A DNA stretch of 64,000 bases, from the NCBI RefSeq assembly GCF_027744825.2, contig NC_071335.1:11427001-11491000 (forward strand). Direction: 5' to 3'. The stretch is from Synchiropus splendidus. Taxonomy: Eukaryota; Chordata; Actinopteri; Syngnathiformes; Callionymidae. How positions within the stretch are numbered: the first letter of the stretch is position 1; each line of letters begins with the position of its first letter. Made by a program: the position numbers and the translations under genes. Shown here piece by piece: positions 12,201 through 25,295 of the stretch. A model generated the notes under the pieces. It searched no databases. It was not told the origin of the DNA and worked only from the letters and a program-made list of their open reading frames with translations.

Positions 12201-14365
12201 CAAGTAAGCAGAGTTCACCTTGAAGCGTGACCTTTGTGGCTGAGAGTTTGGGTTTTTCTCCAGTATATTTTCACAGTACCTGTTTCTCCCAAAGAGAGCC
12301 ATAATCCCTCAGATTACCCCATGATCTTGAAGAAACTGTCTGTTCCTAAAAGACAACCCCCAGAATTTAACAGGTAAAGGAAAAGGTTTAAATGGAGGCA
12401 GATCAAAGCATCACACAGCTGCTTCACAGTCACCAAAAGTCCAGAGCTTTTACACTAACTTTATGTTTGCTGACTCTGCTTCACTCTAAAGCACCATTGT
12501 TAGATCATATATGTATGACTCCATGATGGTTATTTTTGGTGCATCCATCTTGTTTTCATGTATATCCACTTCTCATCATGCTGTGAAAAGGGAACCTGTG
12601 AACCTGTGCTGTTCATTTCAGATCTTCGTCTCTTTGAACGGGGCCCTATGATGCTTTTCCATGTGTCCACCAGATTCATCTCATGTCTACAAGATGGAAC
12701 ATGAACATACATTGAAGTGTAAAAGAGTTGTAAAAGTCCATGTATTTCCAAAGTCAAATTGTTTTAAGAACAAGCACAACCAGGTCGAGTGAGTCGCCGG
12801 CACTGAGCACGCTGATGGAACAGGTTAAGGAGCAAAGGCTCCATGACGTACTTTTGCTGAAAAAAACTGCTGTAAAAAGATGCTTTGGTGGATACTGAAA
12901 CACCAAATAAACCTGTTTTTAATGAATAAAACTGCCAACTTAATTGTGTCCACAAGAAAAATCAGGGAAACATTAACTGAGAGAGGAAGAGAACATCCCA
13001 CAACTTGATCTTGATCTTGACGTCAGTCACTCAGAAGGGTGACTGGTCAGTCATGGTGCACACAATGCAGAGTGGGCGGCCAATAGCAATCCCCGTTGTG
13101 CACATTTAAAAAAGCAACTGCCATGAATGCGACTTGAACACTTGAGCGCAGTGGTCTAAGTGCTGTTGACCAGCAGTGATCTGACCGTACACACATTAAA
13201 ACGCAGCATTTAAGCTGGACTTGGACAATGTTCTGAACTATCAAATGTTATTGTCTCTTATGAGATATTTACTTATCTGATCTCATTGTATTATTTTACA
13301 AAACATTGTATATCGTATATTACAAAATCAAAGGTGGTGCTCTATCCTTGGTGAGAAATTCCTTAAATATGACCTTGGAATATCGACATTACTGGACGCA
13401 GGCATCATAACTCTTTCCTCACCTTTCACTCCAGCAATAACTGGCAAATTTGGGCTGCAATTTTAAGAGATTCATTTAAATGAGATTGCAAACTTTAAGT
13501 AAACAAAACAAAAAACAAACAAAAAAACAAAAAAAACTATGTGTTGTTCAGCAGCAAGAACTTTGCCAGAGCACTTCGACGCAATGTTGAAGCTTGTGTG
13601 TGCAGATTGAACTTGGATTTATATTATATTATATTTATATTATTATTATTCAATTAATAATAATGATTCATTATTAAACATTTCATAACTTATTAATGGA
13701 GTCCTACCCCCATTGTATTACAGATACCTGCACCTCATTATTAGTTGATGTTACACTTGTTCATAGGTCCGTAGGTCCATAAGTCAAAGGAGAATAGGGC
13801 TCCTTTAAAGTAAAGAAAAATAGGCTTAATTCCGGACATTAATGGTCACATTGTCAAAACATACAACTAAATGCTGGAAGAAAAAATTGATATTTTTCTG
13901 CAAGTTTCATGTGCACTGATGGTCACTTTCAGACAGAACATGCAACGTTCTTCTTTCTTTCTCTGAAACAATTGCGTCCCCCAGGGTGACCTGACCTTAC
14001 GGTGTGAGGTTACAGAAGGGCTCTATTTTTGCTGCGTCTGAGCCATGAGGTCCGCAGGTCAATGGGAATCAGATGTGATCAATGCAGGGTGGAGGGAGAC
14101 TGGGCTGAAGATGACCTGTGTGTTGCTAGAAGAGGACACCCGCTGAAATTAATGACAGTATCGATATTCACAATGGGCTAGAGGGACACTTCCCCTACTT
14201 GGAGGTTCCAATATGTTTTACTCAAATATCAAGATCCACGTTATGGACTTTCCTTCTGAAATGCCTACAATGTCATGATAAAAAGTGTCCTGTCACCCTC
14301 ATAGCACCTTGGAAGTGTTTGCGAACATGCGCACTGTAAGTCGACTGTCGTGCTGCAGGCTACAG
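9280..14365. other. Non-coding DNA, no gene recognised
   Basis: Apparently unique DNA with AAAAC-rich low complexity at 13503-13538 and AT-rich sequence at 13615-13680. The 10860-11110 part is GC-richer and contains a candidate regulatory block listed separately. No coding exon is supported. Confidence 0.5.
11035..11165. promoter_or_regulatory. Candidate regulatory block (octamer- and homeodomain-like motifs)
   Basis: A compact stretch contains ATATGTAAAT (POU/octamer-like) near 11049, CAGACAGCTGC (E-box) near 11061 and GTAATTAACAGC near 11104. Composition is balanced and no simple repeat is present. It resembles conserved non-coding enhancer DNA, but this rests on motif content alone. Confidence 0.25.
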
Positions 14366-14495
14366 CAGTGACTCTTAACCGTAGAGCCGGGGCCCATGGT
14401 TGGGTCGCGAGCGCCGCCTAAAGGGCCGCTAAAACTTTTTTTGTCTTACACCTTTGGGTCGTGAGGGCCACAAGACGCTCGGTTTAAACACATTA
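14366..14495 (+). mobile_element. hAT-like transposon end, fragment
   Basis: The segment begins CAGTGACTCTTAACC, close to the CAGTGGTTCTCAACC start typical of hAT elements. It continues with TTGGGTCGCGAGCGCCGCC and TTTGGGTCGTGAGGGCC, sequence I associate with a fish hAT family. No matching right terminus is visible nearby, so it is likely truncated or decayed. Confidence 0.45.
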
Positions 14496-15211
14496 GCCAC
14501 GTATGGAGGCAGTAGTGTGTCACTGAAGTGACTTAACAGCTGCAAATCTGTGATAGTTAACAACTATGGGGAAGTTCTTGAAAAGAAAAAATAATAAAGT
14601 GAAAAATGAAGGGTCTTGTCATTGTCATTGGCCATATTGCATTTTGTTACTTATTTGCATTTTTTTAAATACTTCTTGGCAATTCTTCTCAATGCCAGCG
14701 TGAGACTCTTGAAGCTCTATAGAACAGGCTCCTTAACAAAATGACATACATTGCATTGCAGGACTGAGAAGTCTCACGAGACTTGTGTTTGTACATTTTT
14801 TTTAATCCTTCTTTGTGTTTTTTGATGACATTAATCCCATTTCAATGTTTTGGTGGTTTTAGATTAGATTAACACTTGAATAAAGATGCCTACAAGGTAA
14901 ACCCTAAATGTCATCATCTGGAACTCACTTATGCAGTGTTTTGCAGGCCACAAACGGCCCATGGGCCTGAGGTTTGGGCCCATTGTTTCAGGCTGAGCTT
15001 GATATTGACAGACAGAGCTCTGCTTTTCCTCTTTTATTTACCATGTGATTAAGGTTCATAGGAAAGTGTGCGAATGGCACGTAGGTGGCAGTCTTTAATG
15101 GTTTCATCTGGACTTGGAAATTGAACACATTTATGATTTATGGAACATGGCAGATGCCAGAGTGCAGCTCAACTAAGTCGGAAACTGTTGGGCAATACGC
15201 AATACGCACAG
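14496..15211. other. Non-coding DNA, possible further repeat debris
   Basis: No gene seen. The stretch at 14943-14985 (GGCCACAAACGGCCCATGGG and following) resembles internal sequence of hAT repeats of the 'ggcccgcgggcc' type, but too weakly for a separate call. Confidence 0.4.
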
Positions 15212-15310
15212 AATGATTTGCTGTCCTTGCTTGTGACCCTTCCCACTCACTGTCCTCTGCCGCCACAAGGAGAATTGAAAATGATCTGATTGATCAACCA
15301 GTGACCAGAG
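15212..15310 (+). repeat. Local diverged repeat, unit 1
   Basis: Aligns by eye to 16887-16985 in the same orientation. Shared blocks are TGATTT-CT-TCCT, CTTCCCACT-ACTG-CCTCTG, AATTGAAAA and ATCTGA-TGAT. Identity is roughly 70-75% by inspection. The function and family are unknown to me. Confidence 0.65.
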
Positions 15311-16886
15311 AAATGACCAGTTGACTCATTGATGCAAACAGCCTGGCAACTTTTCATCACCGTCTATTAAAATAAGCCCCAAACACAGAGCTCGTGCCAT
15401 TCATATTCTATACAAACTTTGACTCTGGATACACAAAGACAAGTCATCTACTGTAGGTTGGGAAGCGCCTGTAAGTTATGTCCTGTGGGGTTTGTGTCTT
15501 CACGTGTACAAGTGAACAACAACTTTCTGCGGAGTGAAAAAAGGAATTGAGTAATTGTGGTGTACATTAGCTTATTGCCACTTCTCCTCTGTCACTTTGC
15601 TTTGATTAAACATGCTCATGAAATGTATTCAGTCAATAGACGCCATCTTCATTCAAGGTTTGTTTTCATTCCATTTCTTTTCTTTCCCATATAATACTCC
15701 TAACTTGTTTTCCAAGTGACTTTGAATAACCTATTTGTCATGATTCTTTTATAAACATTTATATTTAATATTCAGTTAAATTACATATTTTTTCAAAGAT
15801 ATGTCTATATATCATATCTATAATATTACAGTGACATATCAGCCACCTTCCTTCCTGCCTGGCCTTTGACGTGTGTGCCGGCGAGCTAACACTATCCAAG
15901 AGATGTCGAGGAACGCTTCCGGTTCTCGCACATTTTTGCTGCATTTCGCTTTAGTTTTACACTTATTTAGCCTTCTAATTCAGCGGATATGATCAAATCA
16001 TACTGCACATTGGTGCATAGCGCCACAGCCTTGACAGTGACTCTCTAAATAGCTGTCTTTGTGCTGCCTGTCACTGAGGAGAACTAGCGGTCCATCAGAC
16101 CGGATGGACATTTTTCTTTTTTTTTTTGCCATCAATGTGTTTTAAATGTATGATTGATTATTTTTTTATGCTCAAACTGCAATGCTCTGATGCCCCCTGA
16201 GCCTTCACACCCCTGGGTGGTCGACGTGGCCTAGTTTCTGAGTTTCCTGCTGCAACATGGACACAAACAACTGGCGCGTTCAGCGTAGACCCTGCGAGTG
16301 GATAACAAAGAGCATGTACGAACGTCGTGCTTAAGGAGAACTGCATTCTTAGCAGGAATGTAAGGAAGGAGGGGGGGGTAAAGGTGAGAAGACGGGGGTG
16401 GAAAACGAGGGGATGAAAGCATAATAAGGTGATAAGAATAAAGCAGAGGCGCACAATGAGTAATGGCTGATGCTTTTTGCTGAGCATATCGTGGTAGCAT
16501 TCAAAATATAACGGCAAATACAGTGTGCGCCAGTGTCTGGAGCGCATTAATGAGGGGCAGCCCACGGGACGGATCATTAAGAGGGGGGTGACATCCCTGC
16601 CTCAGCTGCAATGGGCTTGAAGAAAGAATAATGTGTAGGAAGACAAGAGAAGGGAACACTGAGACCTCAGTGATGTGTGAGCCCGGAGGCTAAAGCAGAC
16701 CATTTTCATGTTCAGCTCCTGCTCAAACTGTGGTTTAATGAATATTGGGGAGACAGATTGATGTGGACATAACAGCAGGTGCATCGCACTTCGATTAGTC
16801 GTCGTAAATCTTTAAAAGCGTTGCTTCTCCGAGTGCGTAAACCAATGTGGCGTTCACGGGCTGGGATGTAAAATCCACACTTGAAC
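15311..16886. other. Non-coding DNA, no gene recognised
   Basis: Spacer between the two repeat units. It has AT-rich sequence at 15720-15835 and a purine-rich run at 16340-16420. There is no recognisable exon. Confidence 0.5.
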
Positions 16887-16985
16887 CGCTCAGTGATTTA
16901 CTCTCCTGCCCTCTGACGCTTCCCACTTACTGGCCTCTGTCTGCGCACGGAAAATTGAAAACCATCTGACTGATTCACCAAGGAC
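16887..16985 (+). repeat. Local diverged repeat, unit 2
   Basis: Partner of 15212-15310, about 1.7 kb downstream and in direct orientation. Similarity stops on both sides, so only about 100 bp is shared. Confidence 0.65.
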
Positions 16986-17493
16986 TGGGACGACCGCTTA
17001 ACATATCGATACAAGAAGGTTTCAGTGGGCTTAGCATTCATACGTATTGGTGTTGGCCGAAGTGTATTTGTGTATTTACAAAGAGTATTATTCACTCTTC
17101 ATAAATATACAAAGCAGTTAATGTGTAATAACAAGGTGCCAGCACAGGTTCTGACAGTCATATTTTGGGGGCTAAATTGTTTCAGTGATAGAGACCCTGT
17201 TATCACAGACCTGTGTGCAGATGCAGCAACAGAGAGATTCTGTGGGAGCTGGATTAAATAACCAATATCCAACGACTTTCCCCACAGCTTTACAGCCCAG
17301 GACGACCATCGATCGCATAGATGGTTTTGTTCCAGGAGCTACAATCCTGCACAGCTGTACTGAGCTGCGGTTAGCAGAGAGCACTAACATGTTAGCACAG
17401 GGCTGCCAATTCTCTTGTAACTGGCGTAAAACTCTTGCAGAAGAGGCTTTTGTCAGACCACACTTCCCATTTGTCTCACCTTTCCAGCCAAGT

Positions 17494-17549
<56 letters not shown>
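17494..17549. repeat. (TA)n microsatellite, about 54 bp
   Basis: Uninterrupted alternating TA. It is self-complementary and likely to vary in length between individuals. Confidence 0.97.
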
Positions 17550-17552
<3 letters not shown>

Positions 17553-20500
17553 GCCCGATGCAAGCATCAGCTACTTGAATCCAGCAACCAGTGCTTTAAT
17601 ATTGCCACAATTTTTTTTATTTATTTAGTTTTTTTTAGCAGTAAGTTATGACTGTTTTATATCTTTGATAAGTTTGCTTTACTGGTGCAAACACAAACAA
17701 CACAGGTGCTCGTCCTGTCGTGCTCAGAGTGTAGCTCAGGTGAAAATGTTTTTTTTTTTTTACACTTTTATTTCATAGTCACAATTAAGCATTCCAAATC
17801 CATCTATACGTACATTATCCGTGCCAGTTCCCTGTATTAAACAGCAATGTGTCAAAAGAGTCTTCACTTGAGCACCCGAAGAAGAGCCATTAGTGGATTA
17901 TTCTTAGCCTTGTTTTCCTTGCTATTACCGTCATGAGGACATATAGGCTGCGTTTACTTATGTAAATTAAAATTTTGATGTTACAGAAAACAACAGTTTG
18001 GAATATGTTTAAAAGGAAACTTGTAGCTCTGAAACTTGTTGTAATCCAAGGACCACTATGTTCTGAGTCTTAGAATCCTTAGTTGTGAGTGAAGTTGGTG
18101 TTTCATTTCATCTCCAAAAACTTTGCTGACGTCCTTGCGTTGCATGGTCCCTCTTCTCAATCCAGAGCAAAAAGAAATGCATCTTGATAATTAAATAAAC
18201 CGATCTTAAAATAGATCTTACAAAATGATGATCCATTATTATGAAATTATACCGATATTATGACCAAATCTCCGGGGAGTGGGAGAGAGGTGTTTTTCTG
18301 ACATACAATTTGCCGATAAGCTATGACTCATTTAGGTTAGGTGAAAAAATGGTACAAAATGAGCTGTTTATGAAATAATTTTGGTTGCATCATAGCGTCC
18401 TGTTCGTGACAAAATATTCAGCATATATAATGACTAAGGGTGAGAAAGAGATGTATAAATACACCAGACATGTACCGTCAACGTGCAAATGCAGCGACAG
18501 TATGTTCAGGTTAAGAAATCCTGACAGCAGCAGAAACGGATCAATATGACAAGGTGAAAAAAGGCCCAGCTCTACACACACAACACCAGATAGATAGAGC
18601 AGTGTTGAGCAGTAGAACATCATAATTATGTTGTTGTATAGCGTTTCTGCACGTCTGAGAGGCTCACGTGTCTGTGCTAGATTATAATGCGGACCAACTG
18701 CAGACAGAGAACACTCAAACGTACTGACATACAAACTCAGATCTGCAGACTTTCACAAGTACAAAGCTCTCTCTGACACATGCGGACGCGCACGTGCACC
18801 GGCACGCAGACGTACACGCACACACAGACACACTGACTTTTGATTCCAAACACTCTGCAAACATACAGCAAGATGTTGCAAATATTTGGGCATGTAGGCA
18901 AACAGAGGATGCGCCTGAAAGTCGGGATGATGATGGAGGCAGGGAGTGGACGTCCCTTCTCTTGGTGCCTTCAATTGTAAAATACAAGTACAAGTGTTCC
19001 CTTCCTTTCATGTGTGATCCTGGTTTTCGTCGATGTAACTGACATGGTTTCCTCCGTAGACGCTGGCTGATCTCCTCCCTGCTCCTGATGGCACCCCGGA
19101 CACCTTAGACATCTCAAACACCTTCATCCAATTGTGGGTCACAGCATTCCTTGATGAATAAAATCATTATTTATTTTGTTGTTTGCAGTGACAGATGGAC
19201 CGGTGAGAAATATTGATCGTGTTTCTTTGGGGAATTGTGGTTGCTCAGGTGCCTCTTGTTGGTGTGTCTGCTTCATCATCAAATCAGATGGTTATTTCGG
19301 GCTCCGGTTGTTGACATGCTCTACAGTACCAGGAACAGCAGACTCTTTTTTTGCCTTATTTTTTGAAGACTGGTATCGGCCCCAACCAATAGAACCTCAA
19401 GATCCATGAGCCAGTTGCAGACAAAACCATGTCAAACAGCTGTTTATGTTCAAGTCGATTATTTTTTTTAGCAATGAAAACTCGATTTCCCATTACAATA
19501 AAGATGAAGCTATTGTAGTGGGTAGACTCGAGCACTGAACACACATCCCTTACTAGTCTTTTAAAGGATTTAAACAGCTCATTTCTCCCCACATCTTCGG
19601 CACCACAACACATACACCAAGCTTCAATGTCATTCATGACAAAGGATAAATCCAGCCAATGAGATAACAATAGCAACATCAAAGCACACCCTGTATCACG
19701 TCAGGCTAATGTTGCTAGTTTTTGGCCTGTGTCTAGGTAAGTCAGCAGGTTTCACCTGAATTTAATTAGTTTATTATTATTTGTTTATTACTGATGTTAC
19801 TTTCCTCCCAACATGATGGAATAGCCGCGTGTCAACAGAGTTACGGTAGTAGTGACTGATCTCTGGAAGCCTCGGGATCAAACCAAATGCTCTCTTTGAT
19901 TTAATGAATCCCAAATATAGGCGAACACAATGAATTCATGTATTGAAAGAATGCAATACAATTCCAATTCAGTCTAAAAAGAGTCTGTCGTCTATGGTTT
20001 GAACTCTCCGGCTTATAAAACAACGTGGCTAATATATGGATTTTTACAGGCTAAAGGGCGTCTTGCTGCCAAAATATTAAGCCTCGTCACAAATCACAGG
20101 TGTTTTATTTACCTTAAAGAGCTCAAAACGCTCTATTTTTGTCTCCATGTCTGATCTGCTGGAGAAGCAGAGGCGAGAAGCAGCAGCTGAGACCAGCTGT
20201 GGTGTCAGAGCTTTTGACACACAGGCGAAAACAGCGCATTTTAAGCGGTTTAATGTAAATAAAAGATGTGAGAAGTTCATGATTCAAGTTTAGAACATTG
20301 CCCAGTTTGTTTCTTCACTCAGTCTCGATCCTGGACTCCATTTTCAAAACTAGTTTAGAAGTGATCCTCATGCATTTTTAACCTTTCTACACTGCATCTG
20401 TGCCTTATGTATGAACAAGAACTGTTTTCCTTCTTAATTTTAGTGGCAGTGGATAATGTTCCGGTGCACTCTATAGTCCGGAGGTTTTACGAGTAGTTAA

Positions 20501-21460
20501 TTGCAATGAATCACATTTTAGTATTTGTCTTATAATGGGTCAAATTATAGTTGAATCACACAAGCCCATGCGTCGGGGTGGAAGTGGACTTTTTGTGCTC
20601 CTATCCTCCGAGCGCTAAATAAAATACTTGCCTAAACAATGTTTTTTTGTTTTGTTTTGTTTTGCTTTTTTCAATGTTTGGTGCTAATGGAAAAAAAAGC
20701 AAATCTTGAAAAAGTTCCTTCCCCTAAAATGTGCTCGATTAAGAGGTAGAACATTGAAATTGAGATGTTGTGCCAGCTGGTTCTTCACTGCCTTTTGTCT
20801 TCACCTGATCGGCCACATTCTATTCAGTGGTAAAGGCTGTGAACATTTTTCATGACATGAAACTTTCTTTGTGAATAGAAGTTCTCTGTTGTCTAACTAA
20901 TGTCCTTATTAATCTGCTGCTTTGCAACAGACAGTAGATACTTACATAATCTCAACGCATCCTTAATTACACTCATTAGTTCAGAGCATGAACACCTTAT
21001 AGGAAACGCACTGCAGACGAAAAACTCAAATGAGCCGCCAGGTGAAGAAGAAAAGACCCTTTTCTATCCCAGATCCATTGCGTCCTCTCCATCAGATTGT
21101 GGGTTTTTATGGCCTTGATGTCATCTCCCTAGAGGACCATACAAAAAAAAAAGAAAAAAGGAAAAAGAAAGTGTGGCCTGGAATCCTCAGAGAAGGCCTG
21201 TAATAGTCCACTTCACTTGTTAGGACCTGTGATGAACAGGGGTCCTGCAACTGCACACAATGCTGCAATTGTCTGGGTAATGGCAATTGACATGCTACCT
21301 GGGAGAGACCTGGGAGCTCCGGCCAGACAATAGAAAATATCACTGTAACAATCGATTTTTTAGAATTTCATGTGGAGCCTACTGGGGAAAAAAAGAAAAC
21401 TATATCATTGTATTATATCTCTGGAGTTACGATACATGTTTATTTATTTTGCACAGATTT
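17550..21460. other. Non-coding DNA, no gene recognised
   Basis: Apparently unique DNA with homopolymer and simple runs (T-run 17749-17761, GTTTT repeats 20648-20666). No coding exon or RNA gene is recognisable. Confidence 0.5.
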
Positions 21461-21538
21461 GTGGCTGGGACAGGCTCCAGCTTCCCGCCGAGCCTGTTCA
21501 AGCCAATAAACCGAAGAGAATGGGTGACTGAATGAATG
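21461..21538 (+). mobile_element. L2/SINE 3' tail fragment
   Basis: GTGGCTGGGACAGGCTCCAG followed by a degraded CCTGTTCAAGCCAATAAACC and a GAATGAATG end matches the shared 3' tail of fish L2 LINEs and their partner SINEs. Only the terminal ~78 bp remains. Confidence 0.75.
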
Positions 21539-23969
21539 CTGCCATCTTAACCACGAGTCATGCAGTGAAGTGTGTCGTATAGTTGGTGAGCCTTTTAGGG
21601 TGCCAGAGTCCGTTTGATCTGAAAACATACATTAGTGATATGGTTTTTCTAGCAAAATCATTCTATTTAAATTCATTTCAGGTTCCAAAGAACTCACAAT
21701 TGCAATGGTGGTTCACGTGCTTTATGTGTTGTGTGAGCATGATGGGTAACTGTCTCCCCCTTAAATGATTCACCAAAAGCTGGACTTACACTGAGCTGCT
21801 GCCCATACTGTTCGTCCATGTACGACACTTCAGACTCTTGTATGCGGAACTGCAATGGAGAAGAAAAAGGCGGCTGTACCAGAACAGAACAGACAGATAC
21901 ATTTATTAAAATGATAACAATAAAAACACTAGTTTCTAATGATGGCACATGAATCTCAGTCCATTCTCTCGTCTGGTCCGACCCTGGGCGGGATGTGTGA
22001 CTTTAGTTCCGCAAGGCCATCTTCCTGTCCTTTAGTTATTATGTTTTTTCCAGTTTTTTTTTCGTTACAAACAATCCAAAAACCACCTTGACCAAGTCCA
22101 CCTCCATGATGCTTGTTGTGTTGTCCGCTTGTTTCAATGTTTCCACTTCTTTCTACTGTTCTGTCACATGTGATCACATGAAATTTCATCTTCTAAAAAG
22201 AGATCAGTATTCTGAAGGCATGTCAGCTCTGACTGTTGTCACTGGTGGTGCAGCATGACCACATACATGTTGTGGAAATGCTGGAGGATGCTGCGTCAAT
22301 TCTCCAACAAGGGCTGGTGATATAGCGTCTGTATCGATGAATGTTGGCGCATGTGTAGCGTGACAGGGATCACACCAGGCACAGAACACGAGCCAAAGTC
22401 AACTCCAACCTCAGAATAGTCACACAAGTGAAAAATCTTAAAGAAACAGGACCAGATGAGTCAAACAGTGAATGAATTGGTCATAGCTATTTATTACACC
22501 ATCAGCCTTTCAATATGAAGCTGCCGCAGCCTTTGAGCACTTTGGCACCAAAAGAAACAATGGATTTATTCTACTTATTAATATTACTTTCATGCCAAAA
22601 AAAACGTACCTGAGTGCTACAATGGGCTCCAATATCACTTTGAACGCCCTTGAAATCCAAATAATAGAGGACCTTTGAGCAGCATATCCCAACACATGAA
22701 GCGTGTGCAAGCAAGATCACTTTCTTATTTTCAAAGCAAAACTTTTATCAAGAGCTTGGTATACTCTACTTGTTTCCTTCCTCACTGTGGAACAAAGAGG
22801 CGTTCTCATACCTGTGTTCCCCGCCACCCCCCACCCCCTAAAATCTATCACCCCTCAGTTCATCAATCCTCCTGAATAATCTCCACATCACTCACTTCTA
22901 CTTGAGAGTTCTAATGTGTGGATGAGATACTTCCTCCTCCTGCGGTAAGGCTGGCAGAGATCCCAAAAAGTCTCCAGTGAACATCTTTGAGGCTCCTGCT
23001 GCTTCACAAACATGAAGGAACCTGCAGTCTCAGGTTATCTGCTCTCCCTCCTCCTCCTTCTCCTCCTGCTGCTCCTCCACATTTGTCTTAACATGGAGTC
23101 GTGGTAACTATTTACAACATCACACTCCATTTATGGGAACTGTAATGCATTTAAAAATAAATATAGCGGGGCAGCATTGCTGCAATGCCATACTAAACAA
23201 AGTACAGTAAACTCAACATTTTTAACTGAGTGGACAGAATGTAATATGCTCATGACAACAACAATAATAATGTATTAAGAGAAGTCTTTCTTGACAAGGA
23301 CACTAGAGGTGTAAAACAAAAAATACACACACTTATTGCACTTTATCTACTGTACATAATGAGGTACCTTTGATAGTATCTTTGCTCACAGACAGATAAA
23401 CCCCAACAGTCACATGTCCTTGGCTGAGGTTATTGTTCCCTCAAACTTGAGACATGACAGGAAACATAAGATAACACCGGCCCCCATAGAACACCCATTA
23501 TGAAGACAATGATGATACAGTGGTGGTTTTAACACTGCTACGCGCTGATCCATAATGGAGGATGACCTTGAGGAGAACGTAGAGACATGGCGTTAAAATG
23601 GGCTGCATGTGATGTATGTATCACAGGCGCTTTCATAGGCCTCACTGACATCGACTACATTCTTAAAGCACAACTTTGGTTCATCTGCCTCCAGAGGCAG
23701 CAGAGAGAACAATTTTGTGTGTAGGTGATCACAAAAAAACATACAGCTTAAGTTAAGATCAGGCTCACTTGAAAGCTAAACAAACGTAATTTTGTAGTCA
23801 ATAATTGACCTGTACCAAACCCGGACTAGATACAAATCTAGTGCAAAATACAGGAAAGTATGAAACAAGTATCAGATCACTATTGAGAGTTTCTTATTTA
23901 CAGTGCACCATACATGTCCCACTCAAGCTCAGATGCTCCAAACGTTTTGTACATTCTGGGACACGGAGC
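21539..23969. other. Non-coding DNA, no gene recognised
   Basis: No exon supported. There is a pyrimidine-rich stretch with CTC units at 23041-23082 and a C-rich run near 22820-22840. Confidence 0.5.
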
Positions 23970-24020
23970 ATATGTGGGGGGCCAAATGTGGCCCACACTC
24001 CTTGAGTTTGACACACCCAG
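23970..24020 (-). mobile_element. hAT-like terminus remnant
   Basis: On the minus strand the segment reads CTGGGTGTGTCAAACTCAAGG and continues with GGGCCACATTTGGCCCCC. This matches the CAGGGGTGTCAAACTC-type terminus of hAT/Charlie-like elements followed by their 'ggcc' block. Only this end is visible. Confidence 0.55.
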
Positions 24021-24429
24021 CTCAACACAGGCGTCTGACTGAAAGAAAGTCCTCTCCGTTGGCCATAGTCTATGATAGAATGTGAGAAGGGTTTGTCATG
24101 AAGTTCACCTCCTCCACTCAGTGACGGATCCTTCAAGCTCCCTCCCTGAAGCGTTTCTCTGAAGAAGAGAAGAGTCTTCAGGAGTCTGCTGCTCGCTGGA
24201 GAGGACTCCATTAGGGAGAGTCTTGATGAGGCGCCAGGTCTGCTGGTGAGGTGGACTTGCTGCCTGAAGAAATGCTACCACTCGGATGCAAGAACAAGAC
24301 CCACTAGTGTCAAGTCACTGGCGTGAGTGGCTAACTTTGAGCTGCTCCGGCGTGAAAGATGGAGTCATAAGAGGAGGAATCGGGGATGGTGCCTCGCATA
24401 TTTCTGACCTACTTCATAAGTTTGAGTGG
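24021..24429. other. Non-coding DNA upstream of the CpG-rich block
   Basis: No repeat or gene recognised. It would be the proximal promoter region if the block at 24430-24872 is a first exon. Confidence 0.4.
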
Positions 24430-24872
24430 AGTGGCCCTTTTCTGTTCACGGAATCCGTCTCGAGCTTCTGCACCTCCGATCCCTCTCCTCCCTTCCTCCT
24501 CTTCCCTCCTCCCTCGTGCGCTTCCTCCACCTCTCTCTTTATCCGGAGCTTATCTGGGTGCGCATCGTCAGCTTCAGTTTGAAGTCAAATCTGACAATCG
24601 CTGCTTTGCCGGGACGCCAAACCGCCTCTGCGAGCCTCCTCGCCCTTTAAACAAAAGGTTCAGCGCCGGATTATTGCGTAAAACGTGCGCAATTACCAAC
24701 CCACTTAATTCTCCTCTTTCGCCGGGCTGGTGGTTTGATTCCTCTTCTCTCCCTTCTTCGCAGTTGACTCAGGACTGTGGGAGCGCGTCTTCTCGCTGTC
24801 TTCAACTTGAGGCAAAGAAAGGCGAGGAACTCCTCTGGATTCTCCGTACATCGAGCACAAGTCCGGATATAT
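24430..24872 (+). promoter_or_regulatory. Candidate CpG-rich promoter and non-coding first exon
   Basis: This stretch is clearly richer in CG dinucleotides than its surroundings. It contains pyrimidine-rich TCC tracts (24478-24540), typical of vertebrate 5' leaders. It ends in ATATCG|GTGAGC at 24872/24873, which fits a splice donor (GTGAGC). A long open frame runs through it on the + strand, but its translation (proline- and serine-rich, no motif) looks like chance opening of GC-rich sequence. I infer a possible 5' untranslated exon of a + strand gene with its coding exons outside the window or unrecognised. No gene name can be given. Confidence 0.35.
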
Positions 24873-24885
24873 CGGTGAGCAGAGA

Positions 24886-24902
24886 CACACACACACACAC
24901 AC
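24886..24902. repeat. (CA)n microsatellite, short
   Basis: Eight or so CA units just downstream of the candidate splice donor. Confidence 0.9.
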
Positions 24903-25159
24903 TCATCCCAGCGGCTCCTCGCTTCGCACATACGGAGAGAAAAAGTAGTGGATCTGAGGTCTGTTGGAGACCGACTGTGTGATGCGAATAAGCGATAACA
25001 AGAGTTGTCCTCGGGTCTTTCCCTCCACGCTGTAACTTCATTAGAAGTGTCACCAATGAAGTGAGTCAATATTCCGATTCTTTTTTTTTTTTTTTCAAAG
25101 GGAAAGTGCAGTTCGTTTACCAGCGTGACTCACCCAGAGTGCGCCTTTTAAAGGCTGCT

Positions 25160-25295
25160 ATCTGTCGCGTTATTGCAGCGACTACTAACCGTGCAATTGT
25201 TGTCAGGGCCATTATGAATTCATGAGGGCTCCAGGCACAAATCTATGAAAGTATCGCTGCGATTTTCCTGTTTATCAATTAAGCTGGTCTGGAAT
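25160..25295. promoter_or_regulatory. Candidate regulatory block
   Basis: Balanced-composition sequence with GCAATTGTTGTC, CCATTATGAATTCATG and TATCAATTAAGC. These are SOX- and homeodomain-like motifs packed in about 130 bp, shortly after the candidate first exon. Inference only. Confidence 0.25.

Noticed and set aside
24386..24982. 198-codon open frame on + strand
   Set aside because: Proline/serine-rich with no domain. It crosses the candidate splice donor and a CA microsatellite, so it is better explained by GC-rich leader sequence.
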